Shown here piece by piece: positions 33,413-42,022 of a DNA stretch of 64,000 nt. Under the pieces are notes generated by a model. That model was not told where the DNA came from, ran no database searches, and worked only from the letters and a program-made list of their open reading frames with translations. The DNA comes from Streptomyces rubradiris (GTDB lineage: Bacteria; Actinomycetota; Actinomycetes; Streptomycetales; Streptomycetaceae). The stretch's first letter is position 1. Each line of letters begins with the position of its first letter. The stretch is from the NCBI RefSeq assembly GCF_016860525.1, contig NZ_BNEA01000010.1, forward strand, positions 62,001-126,000. Direction: 5' to 3'. The position numbers and the translations under genes are program-made.

Positions 33413-34726
33413 ATGGAGCCAGCAGCGGTTGACGCCCCGCCGGCCAATGTGCTCGGCGCCCTGTTACAGCAGCTGGGGCTGCGGCCGGAGCAGCTCATCG
33501 CCCGCATCAACCAGCGGCGGGCCCGCCGCGGATGCTCCCCCCTCAGCCCGAAGGCGGCCTATCCCTGGCTGCGGGAAAACCCCTCTCTCCCGCAGCCCGA
33601 CAACCAGGCGGACGCCTTGGCCGTCCTCACCGCCAGGGCCGGGCGGTGCATCACCGCGGCCGACGTCGGATGGGACCTGCATCGCCCCCGGACCCGTCAC
33701 CGACACCTCGACGCGCCCGGCGACGCCCCTCTGGAAGCCCTGCTCCAGGAGATCAGCCAAGGAGACCTGATGGACCGCCGCAACCTGCTCATGCTCACCG
33801 GAGCCGCAGCCACCGCCCCCGCCCTCGCGCTGCTGCTCGGCCCGACAGCGGAAGCCTCCGCCGCGCCATCCGGTCAGCTGAGCGAACGGCTCGTCGGGTC
33901 GATCGAAAGGGCCGTTCGTGATCTGAGAGGGATCGACGACTCCACCGGCAGTGCCAGCGGGGACCTCACCTGGGGCATCGGCATCTGGCAGAGCGCCTCC
34001 CGGGTCGTGGCCCAGGCCCGCGGCCAAGGCCCCCTCACCGACCGGCTCCACACCGCCTACATCGAACTGAGCGAACAGGTCGGCTGGATGTGCTTCGACG
34101 CCCGCCAGCACCCCCAGGCGCAACGCATCTACCACACCGGCATGCGCCTGGCCCGTGAAGCCGGCACCTCACTGACCACCCGTCATTCGACGGCCAACCT
34201 GGTTGCCTCAGCCGCGTACCAGGCCGCATGGCTGGGCCACCACAACGACGCCGCCGCACTCCTCGACATCGCCGCACGGACACCAGATCTCCCGCCCGCA
34301 GTCGCCGCGGTCATCGCCGACCGGCGCGTCTACGCCGCAGGACGGCGCCACGACCCCGACGCGGTCCTGCGATTCCGCGACGAAGCGCTGGACCACCTTG
34401 GCACTGCAGACGAGCAAACGCCGTGGTGGGCGACCTGGATCACGAAGGACTCCGTGGACGCCTCCACCGGCCGGGCCTGGCTCGCCTGCGACCAGCCCTC
34501 CCGGGCCGTCCCCTTCCTGCGCAGCCGCGTCGAGGCGACCGCACCCGCCTACCCGCGCGACCACCTCCACGCCGTGCTCGACCTGGCCGACACCGTCCAC
34601 CAGTGCGGCGACGGCGACCAGGCACGAGAACTCCTCGGTCAGGCCGAAGGGCTCATCAGCACCGTCAGCTCCCAGCGCATGGCCCACCGGTTCGACGCCC
34701 TGTCGTCCGCCGTCGCCGGCGCATGA
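33413..34726 (+). CDS. HTH/TPR regulator divergent from the sugar operon
   Basis: ATG 33413 lies 5 nt after GGAG; an upstream GTG is inside the ribosome site. Residues ~8-85 (LGALLQQLGLRPEQLIARIN… SPKAAYPWLREN…) look like a degenerate XRE-type HTH. A hydrophobic segment (LLMLTGAAATAPALALLLG, ~125-143) follows, then repeated helical pairs to the C-terminus (for example IYHTGMRLAREAGT, AAYQAAWLGHHNDAAALLDI) that read as TPR-like repeats. The layout matches NsdA-type Streptomyces regulators. It likely controls the divergent cargo operon through the palindromes. Confidence 0.7.
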   Translation: MEPAAVDAPPANVLGALLQQLGLRPEQLIARINQRRARRGCSPLSPKAAYPWLRENPSLPQPDNQADALAVLTARAGRCITAADVGWDLHRPRTRHRHLDAPGDAPLEALLQEISQGDLMDRRNLLMLTGAAATAPALALLLGPTAEASAAPSGQLSERLVGSIERAVRDLRGIDDSTGSASGDLTWGIGIWQSASRVVAQARGQGPLTDRLHTAYIELSEQVGWMCFDARQHPQAQRIYHTGMRLAREAGTSLTTRHSTANLVASAAYQAAWLGHHNDAAALLDIAARTPDLPPAVAAVIADRRVYAAGRRHDPDAVLRFRDEALDHLGTADEQTPWWATWITKDSVDASTGRAWLACDQPSRAVPFLRSRVEATAPAYPRDHLHAVLDLADTVHQCGDGDQARELLGQAEGLISTVSSQRMAHRFDALSSAVAGA

Positions 34727-34777
34727 GGGGTGCCATACAGAGCGCGGCGTTGAGGTACAGCCCGGGAGGCGTCTGCA

Positions 34778-35143
34778 TCAGGCCGCACTGAGGTTCTGGT
34801 CGGGCTTCTCGTAGAACCTGGCGAGCACAATGACCCTCACCTGCCGCTTCCGGCCCGGCAGGCCGCTGTCGGTGATCACGCGCAGCTTCGTCTCGCCGTC
34901 GCGGGAGAGATCCTCGGGGACGACAGCCAGGTACTCCGCCCAGGCGCTGAAGTCCTCGCGGGGAGACTTGCTGAGCACCTCCCCGCACAGCACGCCGCCG
35001 TTCGTGACAGACCAGCTCAGTACAGGAAGACCGAGCCGGAGGCCGTCGGATAGAGCGTCCTGCAGTGCCAGCGACGCCTCCTGCTGCTGGAGGTATTGCT
35101 CCTGCGGCTTCATCGGATCCACCTTCACAACAGCGTCCGTCAT
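34778..35143 (-). CDS. Hypothetical protein, 121 aa
   Basis: ATG 35143 lies behind GAGGA. The helical start QYLQQQEASLALQDALSDGL is followed by a beta-rich middle (VLSWSVTNGGVLCGEVL…) and RKRQVRVIVLARFYEKPDQN. It converges with the regulator gene. No family is recognised. Confidence 0.65.
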   Translation of the reverse strand: MTDAVVKVDPMKPQEQYLQQQEASLALQDALSDGLRLGLPVLSWSVTNGGVLCGEVLSKSPREDFSAWAEYLAVVPEDLSRDGETKLRVITDSGLPGRKRQVRVIVLARFYEKPDQNLSAA

Positions 35144-35212
35144 CTGCGCGTCCTCTTTTCGTCGCCGACGTCGTTTACTGGCCTAACGAACAGACCGCCG
35201 TCTGGGTGTCTT

Positions 35213-35332
35213 GCCGCGCAGCTCGACTATGACCAAAGCGAGGTCGACGAAGCGCTGATGAAGAAGAAGATCGTCATGTTGCGGGATGACGGGGCCCACC
35301 ACGGTGTCCACTACGGCCCGGTCCCGGCCTGA
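35213..35332 (+). pseudogene. 3' fragment duplicated from the gene at 38849-39703
   Basis: The translation AAQLDYDQSEVDEAL… ending HHGVHYGPVPA closely matches AAQLDYEQSQVDEAL… LGVHYGPAPV at the end of the 38849 gene. The match continues past the stop into CAGGTGCCGCCCG. No start or N-terminal part remains, so this is a remnant of a segmental duplication. Confidence 0.75.
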
Positions 35333-35392
35333 CGCCACCCGTGGTTCAGGTGCCGCCCGGCCCGCACCACCGAGTGGGGCCCGAGCAGCAGC

Positions 35393-35435
35393 AAGCCGCT
35401 CCGGAAGGCACGGGGGAGGCCTTCCGGAGCGGCTT
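35393..35435. terminator. Strong bidirectional intrinsic terminator
   Basis: AAGCCGCTCCGGAAGG (35393-35408) pairs perfectly with 35420-35435 around an 11-nt loop, with an A-run/T-run at the stem base. It lies between the gene fragment (+) and the 3' end of the 35480 gene (-). Confidence 0.8.
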
Positions 35436-35479
35436 TGCTCAGCGTACGGACTCCGCGCCGGCCGGGGCCCGACTTTCCG

Positions 35480-36487
35480 TCATTCGCTCGCGATCATCTC
35501 GTCCACCAGCCCCGCGAAACTCTCCCGCCCGATCGCCGCCACGCCGTACATCGCGAGGAACACCGCGGCGTAGTGCGCCGACACCTGCCGACCGTGCGCG
35601 GTATCGACGTCCACGCCCCCGGCTGGGTGCCCGGCCGCCGTCGCCTCCAGGTACGCCACCAGCGCCATCCTCATCTCTTCTGGGGCCAGCGCCGCCAGCT
35701 CGTGCAGCCGCTGCTCCTGCTGCTGGATGGAGAGCTCAACCCCGACCGCCATGGCCATCCGCACCACGTTCTGCATGAACGCGCGTACGAGCATGCACGT
35801 CTCGGTTGCCACCGAGACGTGCGCCGCCATCCGCCGCTGGGCCTCAGCCACCTGCTCCGGCTGACCCAGGCCGTAGCCACCGACCAGCTGGACCGTCACC
35901 TCCTTCGCCGCCCGGAGGGGATCGAGTGGCGCGGCCGCCGGCCGGCTCCCGAAGAACCCGAGGGCGTCCATCGTCATGAGCGCCTCGGCCTGGGACTGCG
36001 TCACCTGCTCGACGGTGGCCATGGTGGCCTCCACCGTGTCCAGCCAGCGGCGCACCTTGGACCGGCTCAAGTGCGCCGCCTGCTGCCGAAGACAGCGGAT
36101 CGCGGCGGCGTGGACGACGGCCGCGAGCTTCTCCCCGACCAGGGGCTCCTCGCCGAACAGGCCGGTAAGTGATCCGGCGCTGAGCGCCCGCAACGCGTCG
36201 GCGACATCGCGCTCGATCCCGGCTGGGGCGACCCCGACGGGCCCGAACAGCTCCGGCAGCCGGGCGCCCGGAGCCTTCTCCTTCAGCTCCGCCGCGCCTT
36301 GGCGCAGCAGCAGCCCAACCACCGGCACCGCCCGCTCCAGCGTGCCGCTGTCGGCCATCAGGTCTGCATGAGCTCGCAGAACAGGGGCCTGTTCCGCCCG
36401 GAAGTAGCCGCGCAGCAGGCCCAGCACCGCCGTGTTGGCGGTGCGGAAGTCGGCCAAGAACAAGGGATCGGCGTCAGTGGTCGTCAT
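35480..36487 (-). CDS. Helical hypothetical protein, 335 aa
   Basis: The protein is almost entirely alpha-helical (AVLGLLRGYFRAEQAPVLRA, VATETCMLVRAFMQNVVRMA). Hydrophobic helices are amphipathic rather than clearly transmembrane. ATG 36487 is not preceded by a good ribosome site. I cannot assign a family or role. Confidence 0.6.
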   Translation of the reverse strand: MTTTDADPLFLADFRTANTAVLGLLRGYFRAEQAPVLRAHADLMADSGTLERAVPVVGLLLRQGAAELKEKAPGARLPELFGPVGVAPAGIERDVADALRALSAGSLTGLFGEEPLVGEKLAAVVHAAAIRCLRQQAAHLSRSKVRRWLDTVEATMATVEQVTQSQAEALMTMDALGFFGSRPAAAPLDPLRAAKEVTVQLVGGYGLGQPEQVAEAQRRMAAHVSVATETCMLVRAFMQNVVRMAMAVGVELSIQQQEQRLHELAALAPEEMRMALVAYLEATAAGHPAGGVDVDTAHGRQVSAHYAAVFLAMYGVAAIGRESFAGLVDEMIASE

Positions 36488-36640
36488 GCCCGTACAACGA
36501 ATCGCCCGGACGGCGGACACGCTGCGGCTGGCAGGCGCGCGACGCAGGGAACCCCCCGTCGTTCAACGGGGCGGCGATGCCCACGGCCAGCCCGACTTCC
36601 AGAGCCCTGGGCGCGACCTCCCCGGCGGTGTCGTTCGACG

Positions 36641-37348
36641 TCAGAGGTTGGGCACCAGTTCCACCGAGCCCGTTGAGAAGTGGAAGCACAGGTTGCCGAA
36701 GACGGTTTCGGGGCGGGGCCCGGCATCGCCGTGGTGGTATTCGAACACGGCGCTTGTCAGGTATTCGCGGGTCCGGTGCCAGTCCAGCAGCTCGTCCTGG
36801 ACCACTGAGGTGGCCCACGCGGGGAGGTCCTCAGCGGTCTGGACCGAGCGCAGCAACTCGTCCAAGGCCTCGTACCACTCAGCAAGCTGAGCACGATGGT
36901 GCCGCACCAGCGTATCGACACCCGCGGCCCCGTCCCTGGCCGCTACCGCGCGTAGATCCTTGCCTTCGAGACAGGACTCGCGTGCCCCGTCCCGGCGGTC
37001 CACGTATAGGGCGTACTGCAGCCGGAACTCCGGTGGAATCCGAGCACCTTCGCTGTTTCCCCAACTGGCCCGGAAGTAGTCCGCGTGCCAGGTCGGCACA
37101 TCCGGCCGCGGCACCAGGCGAACCTCGGCGTCCCCATCGGTCACCGTGTGAACGGCGTTGCCGACCCGGCACCACGACGCTCCATCGGCGAAGCACTCCC
37201 GCAGCGATTCTCCCAGTTCGTCCAAATCACCGCCGAACCCGCGCACCAATGCGGCCGACGCACTGGCAACCGGCAGATCAGCGAACGACAGGTTCAAAGC
37301 AGTGATGTCGAGCCGGTCCTCAGGCAGTTGGATCGTCACCATCGTCAT
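36641..37348 (-). CDS. Hypothetical protein, 235 aa
   Basis: ATG 37348 lies behind GAGG. The N-terminal part is beta-rich (MTMVTIQLPEDRLDITALNL…), with Trp/Tyr-rich DVPTWHADYFRASWGNSEG and a helical middle (RHHRAQLAEWYEALDELLRS). No motif points to a function. The 295 nt upstream (37349-37643) contain nothing I can identify. Confidence 0.6.
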   Translation of the reverse strand: MTMVTIQLPEDRLDITALNLSFADLPVASASAALVRGFGGDLDELGESLRECFADGASWCRVGNAVHTVTDGDAEVRLVPRPDVPTWHADYFRASWGNSEGARIPPEFRLQYALYVDRRDGARESCLEGKDLRAVAARDGAAGVDTLVRHHRAQLAEWYEALDELLRSVQTAEDLPAWATSVVQDELLDWHRTREYLTSAVFEYHHGDAGPRPETVFGNLCFHFSTGSVELVPNL

Positions 37349-37643
37349 GACCGGAGCCTCACGCACCTCGGAATTGCCGGATTGCCGACACACCCACAGG
37401 TCACCCATCCGCACCGAGCAAGACCGCGGGCAGGACACCGGTCCGGACCTACCCCCGTGCAGCGACTGGGCCACTGATCCCCAAGGCCGAGTGACCCGCG
37501 TCCGGTGACCCGCCCGCCCCCATCAACATCGATGCCTTTTCGCCGGTCACCGGACTGGAGCGGGTCCCAGGAAGCGTCACGTCGACAAGGTCGGTGACGC
37601 GTCCGCGTACCCGCTCGGCGGCCTTGCGGGCGCGGTAGGCGGC

Positions 37644-37916
37644 CTAGCGGCACGCGGGGCCGCAGTAGAGCGCGTCACGGCGGTGGCCGTGCCCTCGGGG
37701 GAACCGCCGGCCGCACGAGGGGCAGCGCACGATGTGCTCAGTCTCGTGGCCCAGGGTGTAGGACAGGCCAATATCGACGGCCTCCTCGAAGTGGCGGCGC
37801 CAGCGCCGGGCGGCGGCCTTGCACCGTGCGGAGCAGAACCGCCTGTCGCTGCGCGAGCGCACCGGCAGCGGCTGGGAGCAGAAGATGTACGCACAGCGGC
37901 GCACCTGCCCGGCCAT
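37644..37916 (-). CDS. Small double zinc-finger protein, 90 aa
   Basis: Four Cys pairs are arranged in two modules: CAYIFC…FCSARC and CPSC…YCGPAC. They surround a basic helix (KAAARRWRRHFEEA). The pattern suggests a nucleic-acid-binding treble-clef or ribbon protein. It is a single leftward gene. Confidence 0.65.
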   Translation of the reverse strand: MAGQVRRCAYIFCSQPLPVRSRSDRRFCSARCKAAARRWRRHFEEAVDIGLSYTLGHETEHIVRCPSCGRRFPRGHGHRRDALYCGPACR

Positions 37917-38427
37917 GCCTCCACCGTACGCCCGCCCAGCCGGGGCCCGGGTCGCAGCGCCGTGCGGCGGCGCCGGCGGCTTGTCGTACGGGAGCGTGGC
38001 CTGCTTGTACCCGCCCGACCGGTTCTGAGAACCTGGAACGGATCGATGCCTTTACGGGTATTGTTTCGTGTGTCAGATTGTTCACGGAGCCTCTTGGCGG
38101 GCTACCGGGGTTAAGGCCGGAACCAGGGAACTGGATCCCTCCACCCTTCGAGGTGGTTGTGGCCCCCGGGAGTCCCCCAGGGGGCTTTGTGCTGTCTGGC
38201 CCCAGCCCTGGCCGGTTGGCAGACCACTGACATCGACCTGGGCCGGCGACGCGGTGTGGGGCCTGGCTGCAACCAGACCCCACGAACGATCGGACCGCTC
38301 TCCGTCTTCCGCGCTGACCATGTTTCAGGTCTCGGCCGGGAGGGGCAAGCAGAAGACCGAACTGTAGGCAGCGCTGAACAACCGGCTGCTCGACGTCTTC
38401 GACGCCCCGCCCGACTCCACGCAACCG
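37917..38427. other. Non-coding stretch with promoter-like sequence
   Basis: No convincing gene is present. CTTTACGGGTATTGTTTCGT (38049-38068) followed by GTGTCAG resembles the -10 and start region of the repeated promoters at 54416-62952, but the leader hairpin is missing. A C/G-run inverted repeat followed by CTTTG occurs near 38161-38190. Confidence 0.4.
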
Positions 38428-38743
38428 CAGACGCCCCTGTGAGCGCACGACAGCGCGCACCGCGTGGAAACGGGCACGGAAGCCGTGAACGCCCCGCAGG
38501 GGCCGCGCCAGGCCCCTTCTCGGCTGTCCTGCGGTTGGTGCCGTGCCGCCTGCACCGATACGGCGCCAGTGCTTCTTCAGTCGCCGCGCGAAGCGTGTCC
38601 TTTTCCTTCTGTCCACGGGCCCGCGGACGGCGACGGCGGGCCGGGGGAGCACGGAGGAGAAGCCGCGCGGATGGGTGGGGCGGGGCCTGCCCGGTCCGTA
38701 CGGTGCGAAGAGGGCCCGGGAACCGCAACCCCGCCCGCCCGTG
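38428..38743. repeat. Diverged ~0.3-kb direct repeat, copy 1
   Basis: This stretch and 41696-42022 share long matched blocks in the same order: CAGACGCCCCTGTG, the CGCCGCGCG-AGCG-GTCCTTTT block, GTCGGGGGAGCACGGA-like and GGATGGGTGGGGCGGGGCC. Copy 1 ends about 100 nt before the 38849 gene and may include its upstream region. No frame is conserved clearly enough to call a gene. Confidence 0.7.
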
Positions 38744-38848
38744 TCCGGACGGGGCGACCGCCGTTGTATGCGACGGCGCGACCGACTGGCGCGCCGTCGC
38801 ACGCGGCGCCGCGACCTTGCGCCGCGCCACCGAAGGAGAGGGCGCCCG

Positions 38849-39703
38849 ATGACTGAGCACCCCGCAGCTGACCGCGACCGCCTGCTCCACGCGGTAACCC
38901 AGCTCGTGACCGCGTTCGAGCAGCTCGGGGCCGAGCACAAGGCGCTGGTCGCCGAGGTCGAGACGACCGCTGCGAAGGAGCGCCGCGGCACCGTGAACCG
39001 CATGGCCGAGGCCGTCGCTCAGGCCGGTCACACCCTGAGCCGCATCGTGAACATGTTGGCCACCGTCCACGGGCTGAAGAGTATGGGCATCGACCGGCAG
39101 TTCTCCAAGGACGCCGACGGCGGCGACTACAGCCCCCTGAACAGCCTGGGGCACCCCGGCGAGACACTTTACGAGGCTGCGGGCTACCTCCAGGCAGTCG
39201 CCCACACCTTGGGCAAGGCGTACACGCCGACCCGGAAGCACCCCGCCCTGGCCAGGGCCCGGTGCCCTCAGCATCTGGGGACGGCCCTGACCAGCCTGCG
39301 GGCGGCCCTGGAGTCGGTGTGCGCCGACCTCGCCGACGACCAGGACGTGGAGGCGGTCACCGAGTACGCCTCCACCCTGGCGTACCTGACCGAACTGAAG
39401 GACCGCGTATGCCGCACCGTGCCGGCTCAAGGCGCCTGGCCCAGCTCCAAGCACGTGCTGGTGAGTACCGAGCTGTGGCGCGGCCTGCTGGATTCCGGGA
39501 TGGGGCATGTCGAACGCGACGTCGCGATGTGGCTCATGCTCCAGACGGGCCAGCAGCAACGCCGAGCTACAGACGAGATCGCTGCGCAGCTCGACTACGA
39601 GCAGAGCCAAGTCGACGAGGCACTGGAGAAGTTGCGGAAGGCCGGTGTGCTGGGGGACGACGGCACCGTGCTCGGTGTCCACTACGGCCCGGCGCCGGTC
39701 TGA
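38849..39703 (+). CDS. Hypothetical protein with C-terminal winged-helix-like region
   Basis: ATG 38849 follows GAAGGAGAGG; 284 residues. The N-terminal half is a long helical region (LLHAVTQLVTAFEQLGAEHK…). The C-terminus (VAMWLMLQTGQQQRRATDEI…SQVDEALEKLRKAGVL…) has the order of a winged helix that senses or binds DNA. A fragment of this gene lies at 35213. The following 356 nt (39704-40059) contain no gene I can support. Confidence 0.65.
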   Translation: MTEHPAADRDRLLHAVTQLVTAFEQLGAEHKALVAEVETTAAKERRGTVNRMAEAVAQAGHTLSRIVNMLATVHGLKSMGIDRQFSKDADGGDYSPLNSLGHPGETLYEAAGYLQAVAHTLGKAYTPTRKHPALARARCPQHLGTALTSLRAALESVCADLADDQDVEAVTEYASTLAYLTELKDRVCRTVPAQGAWPSSKHVLVSTELWRGLLDSGMGHVERDVAMWLMLQTGQQQRRATDEIAAQLDYEQSQVDEALEKLRKAGVLGDDGTVLGVHYGPAPV

Positions 39704-40059
39704 CGCCGTTCCCGTGCCCAGGTGCCGCCCGTCCACGGCTTCGAGACGGCGGCCCGGGCAGCTGGAGCGCGTCGGCGGCCGAGACGCCGTCGAGGCGATC
39801 GAGACCACCGCGCCCGGCCGCTGCCGCTGCGGTGTTCCCCCTTCTCCGGGACCTGACCCGGCTCCGCCAGAGCCTGGCCTTTCTGCCGAGTAACCGGCCC
39901 GAACCCGTCCTCCACGGCGATAGCCAGTCGGTCGTGCCGCCAGTCCCGATCACCCGGGGCCGCTCCTGCCGTGGCCTCGGCCCCGGATACGAGGGCCTGC
40001 GCATCCCCGCGGGCCGTACCGTGCCGGGGGCGTGGCCGCACCAGGGCGAACGACGGCTG

Positions 40060-40827
40060 TCACCGGACCGTTGACATTCGGGCCGCGTCGACCTCCAAGC
40101 GGACCGTTGCCAGGTCGGAGAGCACGGCCAGGGCGGCGTCGCGGGCCTGTGCCGCCTCCGCGGCGCGTTCGCCGACGGGCTCCAGGGGCGGCTGCCCGTA
40201 CGGCGCGAGCCTGGTGCGCAGTGTCTCCAGATCGTCGAGCAGCTTCACGCCGTCGCCGTCGCCGTTCAGCCTGTTCTCCAGCGCACGCAGGGAGTGGGAG
40301 GTGAGGAAGTCCTCAGCCAGCTGGGGCCAGGCTTCGGCGACATCGACCAGACGCTGGGCGGTCTGCCGGATGCGGGTCTGATGGGCTGCGCACCACGCCT
40401 CCACGGCCCGCTGCCGCGCGCGTTCGCGCCGCTGGGTGGGGACGTCGCGGTCGCGGCTGTGGGACTCGGCCGCCCGCTCCAGGCGGGTCGCCCTGGCCTC
40501 GGCGGCCTGCCGGTTCGTCATGCCCAGGCTGTCCGCGATCTTCTGCCATGACGCGCCGCGGTTGCGGGCGCCGCGGATCAGGTCCCGCTCCAGCGCGTCC
40601 AGACGCGCGCGAGCCTCCTCAACCTGCGTCAGCGCCGCCAGCAGGTCCTCCGCCGGCACCTCCGGTGCCTCCTCGCCCTCGCGCACGAAATACCCGAACG
40701 CCTGCGCCCGCACTTCCTGCATCATCCGGATCGGGTCCAGGTAGTTGCGGCCCTCCCCGTATCGTTCGCGGAGCAGTTCCTCCGCCGCATCCCGCGTCCG
40801 CTGCCGCTTCACGTGGTCGATCGCCAT
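40060..40827 (-). CDS. HTH protein (HSP18-regulator-like)
   Basis: The product has 255 residues from an ATG behind GGAAGGGTGAG. The HTH RGASWQKIADSLGMTNRQAA near residue 90-110 resembles the short sigma-like HTH of Streptomyces 'HSP18 transcriptional regulator' proteins. Flanking segments are charged helices. TGTCA-N9-TGACA elements sit just upstream, at its end and beyond the divergent neighbour, so it is a good candidate to bind them. Confidence 0.65.
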   Translation of the reverse strand: MAIDHVKRQRTRDAAEELLRERYGEGRNYLDPIRMMQEVRAQAFGYFVREGEEAPEVPAEDLLAALTQVEEARARLDALERDLIRGARNRGASWQKIADSLGMTNRQAAEARATRLERAAESHSRDRDVPTQRRERARQRAVEAWCAAHQTRIRQTAQRLVDVAEAWPQLAEDFLTSHSLRALENRLNGDGDGVKLLDDLETLRTRLAPYGQPPLEPVGERAAEAAQARDAALAVLSDLATVRLEVDAARMSTVR

Positions 40828-40854
40828 GGACTCACCCTTCCACCCCGAACGCCG

Positions 40855-40873
40855 TGTCACCAAAACGTTGACA
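40855..40873. promoter_or_regulatory. 19-bp operator TGTCA-N9-TGACA, copy 1
   Basis: TGTCACCAAAACGTTGACA lies 28 nt upstream of the 40827 start and 62 nt upstream of the divergent 40935 start. Related copies occur at 41396-41414 and 41610-41628, and one at 40058-40076 that overlaps the last codons of the HTH gene. Confidence 0.6.
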
Positions 40874-40934
40874 AGCTGCCGTGAGGCGGGGACGGCCCCG
40901 GCGGCGAGGGCCCCCGGACCGTAAGGTCGCCACC

Positions 40935-41345
40935 ATGTTGCAGGACGAACTGAACGCCAGCGCCATCCACCAACGGGACATCACCGCCGAGCACTTCAGC
41001 CCCGGCGACGTCGTGCACGTGATGGCCACGGTGCTCGAAGCCCGCCAGGGGCACCCCTTCTTCACGTACAAGATCACCGGGCGCATGGGCAGTCACGCCA
41101 CCGGCGAGCCCGCGCACGTGCTGGAAAGCGACAGCAATACGGTGCGGGCCCCCGCCCGGTACCTGATGCACCGGACGGGCTGCACCGAGTGCGCCGCGTT
41201 CGAAGGGGCACTGCGTGAAGAGATCACCTCTGCCGACTACGGCGAGACCGATCCGCGCGAGGTGATGCTCATGGCCCGGTCCGCCGACGGTCAGCTCCTG
41301 CACATCCTCGACGCGCTGCGCCTGGAGGAAAGCGAACGGGACTGA
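40935..41345 (+). CDS. Hypothetical protein, 136 aa
   Basis: ATG 40935 has AAGG upstream. Beta-rich segments (FSPGDVVHVMATVLEARQGH…FTYKITGRMG) and CTECAAFEGALREEI suggest a small folded domain. It is divergent from the HTH gene with a shared operator. Function is unknown. Confidence 0.65.
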   Translation: MLQDELNASAIHQRDITAEHFSPGDVVHVMATVLEARQGHPFFTYKITGRMGSHATGEPAHVLESDSNTVRAPARYLMHRTGCTECAAFEGALREEITSADYGETDPREVMLMARSADGQLLHILDALRLEESERD

Positions 41346-41395
41346 CGGGCCCCGGCCGCCGGAGACCGCCCGGCGGATCGGGCCCGCCCCTCCAA

Positions 41396-41414
41396 TGTCA
41401 CCGAAACGTTGACG
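41396..41414. promoter_or_regulatory. 19-bp operator, copy 2
   Basis: TGTCACCGAAACGTTGACG is 51 nt after the 40935 gene. It differs from copy 1 at 2 of 19 positions. Confidence 0.55.
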
Positions 41415-41609
41415 TCGGCGGGTCAGATGAGACGCCTGCGCACCGGACCCGTCTGCGCGAGCGGGAGTAGGTCGAGACGGCCGTCCTCCTAGGAGACGGA
41501 AGCCGGGATGCGGCTGGTCCAGCCGGTAGGCGGCCTCCACCTCGGCAGAGCCCAGGGGACGGCGCCGCGGGCGTCCCGTGTGCGCCGGGCAAGCACGAAG
41601 GCCCGACAG

Positions 41610-41628
41610 TGTCACCGGAAAGTTGACA
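41610..41628. promoter_or_regulatory. 19-bp operator, copy 3
   Basis: TGTCACCGGAAAGTTGACA lies in non-coding DNA. Its flanks extend the inverted repeat to CAGTGTCA…TGACACTG, the most symmetric copy. Confidence 0.55.
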
Positions 41629-41695
41629 CTGCCGGGCCCGTGGACCGCAGCGCCCTGACGTCGAGTTGACGCACCCCTCAAGGCCACAGAAGCCT

Positions 41696-42022
41696 CAGAC
41701 GCCCCTGTGGGCGCGCGGCAGCGTATGCGACGCGGAAATCGGGCACGGAAGTCCTGAACGCGCCCCAGGGCCCACGTCAGTCCCCTTCTCAGCCGTTCTG
41801 CAGCCCGAGGAAGCCTTGCCACCCGCACCGACGCGGTGCCCCGCTTCTTTTTGTCGCCGCGCGGAGCGCGTCCTTTTTACCCCTACTACGAACCCGCACC
41901 CGGCAATGGCGGGTCGGGGGAGCACGGATGAGAAGCCGAGCGGATGGGTGGGGCGGGGCCTGCCCGGCCCGTACGGCGCGGGAGGGGCTCGGGAACCGTA
42001 ACCCCGGCCCCGCCCCACCCAT
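41696..42022. repeat. Diverged ~0.3-kb direct repeat, copy 2, ending in a long inverted repeat
   Basis: This matches 38428-38743 in block order. Copy 2 ends in an inverted repeat: GGATGGGTGGGGCGGGGCC (from about 41940) and its complement (from about 42008), with ~50 nt between. In copy 1 the right arm has decayed. The element could encode a structured RNA or be a replication/partition site. Confidence 0.65.

Noticed and set aside
38428..38848. An N-terminal extension of the 38849 gene into the 0.3-kb repeat
   Set aside because: ATG 38849 has a strong ribosome site, and the upstream translation is Arg-rich and only mirrors the repeat at 41696, which has no gene behind it.
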